Source: an uncultured Polyangiaceae bacterium
GTDB lineage: Bacteria; Myxococcota_A; Polyangia; Polyangiales; Houyiibacteriaceae
Assembly: GCA_947259605.1 (NCBI GenBank)
Contig: CAMYMX010000025.1
Coordinates: 1-14,857 of the forward strand
Direction of reading: 5' to 3'
DNA length: 14,857 nucleotides
The notes under the pieces were generated by a model. The model had not been told where the DNA came from and ran no database searches. It was given only the letters and a program-made list of their open reading frames with translations. Made by a program: the position numbers and the translations under genes. Positions 14,407 through 14,857 of the stretch are shown here, piece by piece; the stretch's first letter is position 1; each line of letters begins with the position of its first letter.

Positions 14407-14857
14407 ATGAAAAGGTTTGAAGGAAAGAATGTCGTGATCACCGGCGCGGCCGCAGGCATCGGCCAGGCCACGGCCCAGCGCATCGCCGGAGAGGGCGGCA
14501 ACGTCGCTCTCATCGATATCAATGCCGAGGGGCTGTCGGCCACCAAGCAGTTCGCCGAAGCGCAAGGAGTCAGAGCCTGGGTCTACGAGTGCAATGTCAC
14601 GGACGGGGCCCGCGTCAAAGAGGTCATCGACAAAGCGGCAGAGGACATGGGTGGTTTCGACACCTTGTGTCACTGTGCGGGGATCCTCCGCACCTATCAC
14701 ACCCACGAGATGACGTTCGATCAGTGGCACGAGATTATCGACATCAACCTCAACGGCACGTTCTACGTGAACCACGCCGCGCTTCCGCATCTCCTGAAGA
14801 ACCGATTCAGTGCGATCGTGAACTGCTCGTCGACCTCGGCGCTGGGCAGCCACCCCT
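14407..14857 (+). CDS. Short-chain dehydrogenase/reductase, N-terminal part, 3' end outside window
   Basis: The frame is open from ATG 14407 to the window end (150 codons). It begins a classical SDR: cofactor loop 'TGAAAGIG' (12-19), acidic D37 at the end of beta-2 ('ALIDIN'), which favours NAD(H), 'CHCAGIL' (88-94) in place of the usual N-N-A-G, the structural Asn in 'IDINLNGTFY' (111-120), and 'IVNCSSTSALGS' (137-148) carrying the catalytic Ser. The Y-x3-K pair lies beyond the edge. AAGGAAGAG (14387-14395) is the ribosome-binding site, 28 bases after the FadE stop. In this setting a hydroxysteroid dehydrogenase or a 3-hydroxyacyl-CoA dehydrogenase of side-chain oxidation are both plausible; I cannot choose. 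Confidence 0.87.
   Translation, partial: MKRFEGKNVVITGAAAGIGQATAQRIAGEGGNVALIDINAEGLSATKQFAEAQGVRAWVYECNVTDGARVKEVIDKAAEDMGGFDTLCHCAGILRTYHTHEMTFDQWHEIIDINLNGTFYVNHAALPHLLKNRFSAIVNCSSTSALGSHP

Overview
This window is a contiguous piece of a steroid (sterol or bile-acid type) catabolic locus in a high-GC bacterium. It holds 14 protein-coding genes, two of them cut by the window edges. There are no RNA genes, insertion sequences, CRISPR arrays or long repeats that I can see. The gene set mirrors the KstR regulon known from mycobacteria and rhodococci: Ltp-type thiolases, a FadD19-type steroid-CoA ligase, a KshA-type Rieske oxygenase, an HsaA-type flavin monooxygenase, HsaE-HsaG-HsaF and a FadE pair. 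However, the window also carries a fused RlmKL rRNA methyltransferase. That fusion is typical of Gammaproteobacteria and some other proteobacterial-type lineages and is not an actinobacterial trait. My best guess is therefore a proteobacterium in the broad sense (gamma- or deltaproteobacterial/myxococcotal), but the sequence alone does not settle this.

Layout. Positions 1-7049 are one plus-strand run: the 3' end of a thiolase-like protein, a second thiolase-like protein (probably an Ltp2-type aldolase), a FadD19-like acyl-CoA synthetase, a KshA-like Rieske oxygenase, a KstR-like TetR repressor and rlmKL. Spacings are short (1-nt overlap to 37-nt gap), so this looks like one transcription unit with its promoter upstream of the window. 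A single minus-strand gene follows at 7033-7905. It encodes an amidohydrolase-superfamily protein that has lost most metal ligands, and its 3' end overlaps rlmKL by 17 bp. The only substantial intergenic region (7906-8090) is a divergent promoter region. It contains a perfect 16-bp palindrome, CTAGAACATGTTCTAG (7983-7998), that fits the actinobacterial KstR operator consensus TNNAACNNGTTNNA. From 8091 a second plus-strand operon runs off the window end: hsaA-like, hsaE, hsaG, hsaF, two acyl-CoA dehydrogenases and a short-chain dehydrogenase.

How the genes may work together. FadD19-like ligase, the FadE pair and the Ltp proteins fit activation, alpha,beta-dehydrogenation and retro-aldol shortening of a steroid side chain. 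The KshA-like oxygenase fits 9alpha-hydroxylation, which with 1,2-dehydrogenation opens ring B. The HsaA-like enzyme fits hydroxylation of the resulting phenolic 3-HSA. HsaE, HsaG and HsaF turn 2-hydroxydienoate into central metabolites through acetaldehyde or propionaldehyde and pyruvate. KstD, HsaB, HsaC and HsaD are not in the window and must lie elsewhere if the pathway is complete. The most interesting signals are the KstR-like regulator and operator pair outside an obvious actinobacterial setting, the degenerate amidohydrolase under the same operator, and a ribosomal methyltransferase lodged inside a catabolic operon.
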